Source: Streptomyces sp. NBC_00250 (GTDB lineage Bacteria; Actinomycetota; Actinomycetes; Streptomycetales; Streptomycetaceae). From it: a stretch of DNA of 64,000 nucleotides. The stretch covers positions 2,046,001 to 2,110,000 of the forward strand of contig NZ_CP108088.1 of the NCBI RefSeq assembly GCF_036192275.1, written 5' to 3'. A program made the translations under genes and the position numbers. Shown piece by piece: positions 62,904 to 64,000 of the stretch. Every line of letters starts with the position of its first letter. Within the stretch, counting starts at the first letter, position 1. The notes beneath the pieces are model-generated. The model ran no database searches, was not told the origin of the DNA, and was given only the letters and a program-made list of their open reading frames with translations.

Positions 62904-64000
62904 GCGAGGTCCCCTTCCATGAATTCCCTGCCGCCGCCCTCGGCGGTCAGCCGGCGCAGTTCCACCCGCCGGATCTTGCCGGACACGGTCTTGGGCAGCT
63001 CGGCGAACTCGATGCGCCGGATCCGCTTGTACGGGGCGAGGACCGCGCGCGAGTGGGCGAAGAGGGCCTTCGCGGTCTCCGCGTCGGGCTCCCAGCCGGC
63101 CGCGAGGACGACGTACGCCTTGGGGACGGCGAGCCGCAGCGGGTCGGGGGCGGGGACGACGGCCGCCTCGGCGGCGGCCTCGTGCTCCAGGAGGGCGCTC
63201 TCCAGCTCGAAGGGGCTGATCTTGTAGTCGGAGGCCTTGAACACGTCGTCGGCGCGCCCGATGTAGGTGATGTACCCCTCGGCATCCCTGGAACCGATGT
63301 CACCGGTCCGGTAGTAGCCGCCGGCCATCGCCTCCGCCGTACGCTCCGGGTCGCCGTGGTAGCCGGTCATCAGGCCCACCGGGTTGACGGACAGGTCGAG
63401 ACAGATCTCGCCCTCCGCCACGTCCGGCGTACCGCTCACCGGGTCGACGAGGGTGACGCGGAAGCCGGGGCTCGGGCGCCCCATGGACCCCTCCTTGAGC
63501 CGCTGACCCGGGCTGTTGGAGACCTGGACGGCCGTCTCGGTCTGGCCGAAGCCGTCCCGGATGGTGACGCCCCAGGCGCGCCGTACGGACTCGATGACCT
63601 CGGGATTGAGCGGTTCGCCGGCGGCGACGACCTCGCGCGGCGGGGTCTTCAGCTGGCTGAGGTCGGCCTGGATCAGCATGCGCCACACGGTCGGCGGGGC
63701 GCAGAAGCTGGTGACGCCGTTGCGCTCCATCTCGCTCATCAGCCGGGCCGGGTCGAAGCGCGTGTAGTTGTGGATGAAGACGGTCGCCTCGGCGTTCCAC
63801 GGGGCGAAGAGGTTGGACCAGGCGTGCTTGGCCCAGCCCGGCGAGGAGATGTTGAGGTGCACGTCGCCGGGCTTGAGGCCGATCCAGTACATCGTCGACA
63901 GGTGGCCCACCGGGTAGGAGGTGTGGGTCTGCTCGACCAGCTTGGGCCGGGCGGTCGTACCGGAGGTGAAGTACAGCATCAGGGTGTCGTCGGCGAGGGT
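62900..64000 (-). CDS. Acyl-CoA synthetase (AMP-binding), partial
   Basis: C-terminal 366 residues of an adenylate-forming ligase; the N-terminus lies beyond the window end. Motifs: [61 protein letters not shown] and the catalytic Lys in [14 protein letters not shown]. The [10 protein letters not shown] form resembles acetyl-CoA or medium-chain (ACSM-like) synthetases, different from its downstream neighbour. The stop overlaps the start of that gene (ATGA). Confidence 0.9.
   Translation of the reverse strand, partial: TLADDTLMLYFTSGTTARPKLVEQTHTSYPVGHLSTMYWIGLKPGDVHLNISSPGWAKHAWSNLFAPWNAEATVFIHNYTRFDPARLMSEMERNGVTSFCAPPTVWRMLIQADLSQLKTPPREVVAAGEPLNPEVIESVRRAWGVTIRDGFGQTETAVQVSNSPGQRLKEGSMGRPSPGFRVTLVDPVSGTPDVAEGEICLDLSVNPVGLMTGYHGDPERTAEAMAGGYYRTGDIGSRDAEGYITYIGRADDVFKASDYKISPFELESALLEHEAAAEAAVVPAPDPLRLAVPKAYVVLAAGWEPDAETAKALFAHSRAVLAPYKRIRRIEFAELPKTVSGKIRRVELRRLTAEGGGREFMEGDLA

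Overview
The window is high-GC DNA with the codon bias, GTG starts, GTGA/ATGA overlaps and gene families of a Streptomyces chromosome. It has no rRNA, tRNA, insertion sequence, phage or CRISPR array that I can recognise. It reads as a chromosomal-arm region dominated by a purine/allantoin and glyoxylate catabolic island, with small accessory cassettes around it.

Layout. (a) 1-4975: an NHLM-type peptide export system on the minus strand. It has a short double-glycine precursor peptide, an HlyD-like adaptor, a C39-peptidase ABC exporter and a second ABC subunit cut by the window start. The precursor core has no cysteine and no modification enzyme is visible. (b) 5411-7581: a DHA2 efflux pump and a divergent MarR regulator sharing three TTGA-N5-TCAA operators. 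(c) 7619-14296: an RbsC-type sugar or cyclitol ABC importer, ROK kinase, GntR regulator and divergent IolG-like dehydrogenase. (d) 14345-20852: a P450, a two-component system, small membrane proteins, an EamA transporter, a DHFR-like reductase and an SDR. (e) 21152-24752: allantoicase, allantoinase and the IclR regulator AllR. (f) 24823-32190: nitroreductase/HxlR pair, an FtsX/LolD ABC transporter, an AraC regulator, an NmrA-like protein, a second two-component system and a DUF5955-like protein. (g) 32387-34871: a MobA-like nucleotidyltransferase and malate synthase. (h) 35119-41069: a secreted SGNH hydrolase, two unusual proteins (one of the phage beta family), an FN3 lipoprotein and an unknown. 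(i) 41131-52740: racemase-like protein, two NCS2 purine permeases, 8-oxoguanine deaminase, uricase, HIU hydrolase, OHCU decarboxylase, a small HTH regulator, then hydroxypyruvate isomerase, tartronate semialdehyde reductase and catalase. (j) 53278-56152: a secreted HNH nuclease, an MFS pump and its ArsR-like regulator. (k) 56219-58006: glyoxylate carboligase. (l) 58212-64000: an Mrr-like protein, a TIGR04222-like membrane protein, an acetyltransferase and two acyl-CoA ligases, the last one cut by the window end.

How it works together. Purines enter through the NCS2 permeases. 8-oxoguanine is deaminated to urate, and urate passes through uricase, HIU hydrolase and OHCU decarboxylase to allantoin. 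Allantoinase and allantoicase then give ureidoglycolate. Glyoxylate derived from it is drained by malate synthase or by Gcl, Hyi and tartronate semialdehyde reductase to glycerate. Catalase removes the peroxide made by uricase. No ureidoglycolate lyase is visible here.

The promoters of this island carry two distinct palindromes. One is a paired TTCCR-N5-YGGAA element with its copies exactly 21 bp apart, at allB/allR, aceB, hyi and gcl; AllR is the natural candidate to bind it. The other is a TCAACA-N3-TGTTGA type element overlapping or next to the -35 hexamer of the uraD operon, catalase and aceB promoters, also present at allB; its regulator is unknown. The main leads for novelty are the cysteine-free NHLM peptide, this second regulon, a racemase homologue without its catalytic cysteines, an Mrr-like protein without its catalytic lysine, and a 16-bp site shared by a two-component operon and an ABC transporter operon.
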